Below, in pieces: positions 61,916 to 64,000 of a stretch of 64,000 nt of DNA. The notes beneath the pieces were generated by a model, which was given only the letters and a program-made list of their open reading frames with translations, was not told the origin of the DNA and made no database searches. Both the position numbers and the translations under genes were made by a program. Each line of letters opens with the position of its first letter. The stretch's first letter is position 1. The stretch is taken from contig NZ_FPBH01000001.1 in assembly GCF_900116445.1 (NCBI RefSeq), forward strand, positions 372,001 through 436,000. Direction: 5' to 3'. Source of the DNA: Paraburkholderia aspalathi. GTDB taxonomy: Bacteria > Pseudomonadota > Gammaproteobacteria > Burkholderiales > Burkholderiaceae.

Positions 61916-62674
61916 ATGCGAATCCTACTCAGCAATGACGACGGTTATCTGGCGCCCGGCCTTGCCGCGCTTTACGAAGCGCTCAAGCCGATCGCGGACG
62001 TCACCGTGATGGCCCCCGAGCAGAACTGCAGCGGCGCGTCCAATTCCTTGACGCTGTCGCGTCCGCTTTCGGTGCTGCGCTCGGCGAACGGTTTCTACTA
62101 CGTGAACGGCACGCCAACCGACTCGGTGCACATCGCGCTGACCGGCATGCTGGACCACACGCCAGACCTGGTTGTCTCGGGCATCAACAACGGCCAGAAC
62201 ATGGGCGAGGACACGCTCTATTCAGGCACCGTCGCCGCCGCCACGGAAGGCATCATGTTCGGCGTGCCGGCCATCGCTTTCTCGCTGGTCGACAAAGACT
62301 GGGTGCATCTCGAAGACGCTGCGCGCGTGGCCGCCGAGATCGTCGCGCACTACCTCAAGCAGCCGTTGCCGGGGCATCCGCTCCTGAACGTCAATATTCC
62401 GAACCTGCCGTACGAGCAACTCGACGGCTGGCATATCACGCGTCTTGGCAAGCGGCATCCGTCGCAACCGGTGATCCGTCAGACCAACCCGCGCGGCGAA
62501 CCGATCTACTGGATCGGCCCGTCGGGCAGCGCGCGTGACGCGAGCGAAGGCACCGATTTCCACGCTGTCGCCAACGGCCAGGTGTCGATCACGCCGTTGC
62601 AGCTCGACCTGACCCACACGCAAATGCTGCCCGCAGCGCGCGACTGGGCGCGCGCCGGTAGCGGCGCTTCATGA
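61916..62674 (+). CDS. surE: 5'/3'-nucleotidase SurE
   Basis: A 252-residue SurE: metal-binding [10 protein letters not shown] (Asp8, Asp9), [26 protein letters not shown], and the [22 protein letters not shown] block. It is a metal-dependent nucleotidase and exopolyphosphatase. It is first in the conserved stationary-phase group surE-pcm-nlpD(-rpoS) and overlaps pcm by 4 nt. Start chosen where homology begins. Confidence 0.97.
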   Translation: MRILLSNDDGYLAPGLAALYEALKPIADVTVMAPEQNCSGASNSLTLSRPLSVLRSANGFYYVNGTPTDSVHIALTGMLDHTPDLVVSGINNGQNMGEDTLYSGTVAAATEGIMFGVPAIAFSLVDKDWVHLEDAARVAAEIVAHYLKQPLPGHPLLNVNIPNLPYEQLDGWHITRLGKRHPSQPVIRQTNPRGEPIYWIGPSGSARDASEGTDFHAVANGQVSITPLQLDLTHTQMLPAARDWARAGSGAS

Positions 62675-63762
62675 CGAGCGAGCGCGCAAAGCGCTTTCCG
62701 CTCGGTCTCGAGGATCTGGTGCGCGAGCCGCGCCGGCCCGAAGGACGTCCGGGCGAAGTGCGCGCAGCGGCACTTGCCGCGAGCGCGGCGCTGAACGCAC
62801 GCCAGCAACCGGCGAAGAACTCGCCGCTTGGCTCTGCGGGGAAGACCCAGGCGAAGTCGCCGGCGAGAGCGCAGACCCAAGCGCAAGCGACATCGCAAGC
62901 AAAGCCGCAGGCGAAGGCGCCGATCAAGACGCCGGTGAACTCGACGCTGAAACCGCCTGTCAGCGCCCAGGCCAAGCCACAAGCCAAACCACACGCAACA
63001 GCGGTCGGACAAAGCTCGCCTGCGCGCGCCGCGCCAAAACCGGCGCCGGTGAACAAACCCGCCGCCAAACTCAACGAGCGCGCCTCCGTGCCGAACGTCG
63101 CATTGAACGGCGCTTTGGCACTGACTTCGGAACGGGTTCGCGAACGGATGGTCGAACGCCTGCGTGCGAATGGCGTAACCGATCAGCGCGTGTTGAACGC
63201 GATGTCGGTGGTGCCGCGCCACATGTTCGTCGACCCGGGCCTCGCCGCTCAGGCCTACGAAGATGCCGCGCTGCCGATCGGCCATCACCAGACGATCTCC
63301 AAGCCCTCCGTGGTCGCGCGGATGATCGAACTGGCGGCCGCCGGCCGCGCGTTGAACAACGTGCTCGAAATCGGCACCGGTTGCGGCTATCAGGCGGCGG
63401 TGCTGAGCCAGGTCGCGCGCGATGTTTACTCGATCGAACGCATCAAGCCGCTGTCCGAACGCGCGAAGACAAACTTGCGTCCGCTGCGCATTCCGAACAT
63501 CCGGCTGCACTACGGCGACGGTCGCCTGGGGTTGCCGTCGGCGGCGCCGTTCGACGCCATTGTGATCGCCGCAGCAGGACTCGACGTACCGCAAGCATTA
63601 CTTGAACAACTCGCGATCGGCGGCCGTCTGGTCGCGCCGGTCGGCTCGCAGGAAGGCCAGAACCAGGTGCTGACTCTGGTCGAACGCCTCGGACCCGCGC
63701 AGTGGCGCGAGTCGCGGCTTGATCGCGTTTTCTTTGTACCCTTAAAATCCGGAGTGATTTGA
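62671..63762 (+). CDS. pcm: Protein-L-isoaspartate O-methyltransferase with long N-terminal extension
   Basis: A 363-residue protein whose last 215 residues are a normal Pcm: [51 protein letters not shown], and the AdoMet motif [17 protein letters not shown]. It repairs isoaspartyl residues. The first 145 residues are an Ala/Gln/Lys/Pro-rich region with repeated [11 protein letters not shown] units, not found in E. coli Pcm (208 residues). The start in an ATGA overlap with surE makes the extension real, since the frame is open throughout. Confidence 0.94.
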   Translation: MTSERAKRFPLGLEDLVREPRRPEGRPGEVRAAALAASAALNARQQPAKNSPLGSAGKTQAKSPARAQTQAQATSQAKPQAKAPIKTPVNSTLKPPVSAQAKPQAKPHATAVGQSSPARAAPKPAPVNKPAAKLNERASVPNVALNGALALTSERVRERMVERLRANGVTDQRVLNAMSVVPRHMFVDPGLAAQAYEDAALPIGHHQTISKPSVVARMIELAAAGRALNNVLEIGTGCGYQAAVLSQVARDVYSIERIKPLSERAKTNLRPLRIPNIRLHYGDGRLGLPSAAPFDAIVIAAAGLDVPQALLEQLAIGGRLVAPVGSQEGQNQVLTLVERLGPAQWRESRLDRVFFVPLKSGVI

Positions 63763-63767
63763 CACCG

Positions 63768-64000
63768 ATGAGTATGTTGCGCGCGATGCAAAGAACCAGA
63801 CTGACTATCCCTATGACCGTAACCCAGCGTAGCGTGTGCGTGCTCGCCTTGTCCCTGTTGATGTCGGCCTGTGCGACCCGCCTCGATCAGGCGCCGGTCG
63901 TCGACCGTTCCGGCAGCGGTGCGCTCGGCACGCAAGCCGCGCAACAGCCGGCCGTGCCGCTCGGACCGCCGCCGCCGGGCTACTACCGCGTGAAGCCGGG
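63768..64000 (+). CDS. nlpD: NlpD-type lipoprotein, N-terminal fragment
   Basis: The first 77 codons are visible; the gene runs off the window. The start MSMLRAMQRTRLTIPMTV leads to a lipoprotein signal with lipobox LMSAC, then a Pro-rich linker and GYYRVKPG, the beginning of a LysM domain. In E. coli NlpD activates the amidase AmiC at the septum. It follows pcm by 5 bp and is the expected third gene in surE-pcm-nlpD. Other LysM/M23 domains cannot be checked. Confidence 0.9.
   Translation, partial: MSMLRAMQRTRLTIPMTVTQRSVCVLALSLLMSACATRLDQAPVVDRSGSGALGTQAAQQPAVPLGPPPPGYYRVKP

Overview
The window is a high-GC chromosomal segment from a Burkholderiales bacterium, most likely Burkholderia or Paraburkholderia (probably the large chromosome). 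This rests on core gene orders seen here: cysA-cysB; rpsF-priB-rpsR-rplI-dnaB; ffs-dnaX-ybaB-recR; surE-pcm-nlpD; an arn (lipid A aminoarabinose) locus with arnA split in two; and hom-thrC-moeA-moaD-moaE. I found no prophage, insertion sequence, CRISPR array or tRNA.

Layout. 1-1286: end of the sulfate importer ATPase cysA and its regulator cysB. 1511-3115: an asparaginase and a DUF3597 protein. 3666-8461: the glyoxylate branch glxR-hyi-gcl (minus) with a divergent LysR regulator. 8580-10236: ECF sigma factor with overlapping zinc-type anti-sigma. 10484-13499: S6-PriB-S18-L9 operon and dnaB. 13628-15264: phosphate transporter Pit with its PhoU-like partner. 15383-20493 (minus): atypical SDR, NlpC/P60 lipoprotein, PIN-PhoH ATPase, Bcp peroxiredoxin. 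20647-28157 (minus): the arn locus in two blocks, arnB-arnC-formyltransferase-decarboxylase-arnD, preceded by arnT and one SMR-type subunit. 29175-33280: alaA, hom, thrC. 33281-33737: a structured non-coding repeat. 33738-35835: molybdopterin genes. 35848-37207: divergent truncated haemoglobin and Rrf2 regulator. 37327-39924: clpB behind a heat-shock promoter. 40068-44041: YidB-like protein, ComEA-like protein with a histone-like tail, MerR plus carboxymuconolactone decarboxylase, MATE exporter. 44044-51639 (minus): GT-C glycosyltransferase, L31 type B, MtfA peptidase, MFS transporter with MerR, rho, trxA. 52084-56325: 4.5S RNA, dnaX, ybaB, recR. 56448-60634: CoA-transferase with a NitT/TauT-type importer. 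60740-64000: quinone oxidoreductase, surE, pcm, start of nlpD.

Most genes are housekeeping. The points worth a second look are regulatory and structural. Three genes (asparaginase, dnaX, surE) have a -10 hexamer placed so that transcription would begin on the start codon. Both MerR genes have dyads inside a 19-bp promoter spacer. The thrC-moeA gap holds a four-hairpin element bounded by inverted ends. An SDR lacks its catalytic residues. Several envelope or DNA-binding proteins (NlpC/P60, ComEA-like, Pcm, gamma/tau) carry long low-complexity extensions. Perfect palindromes sit in both gaps of the ABC operon.

All calls come from reading the sequence and from remembered family features. No database search was possible.
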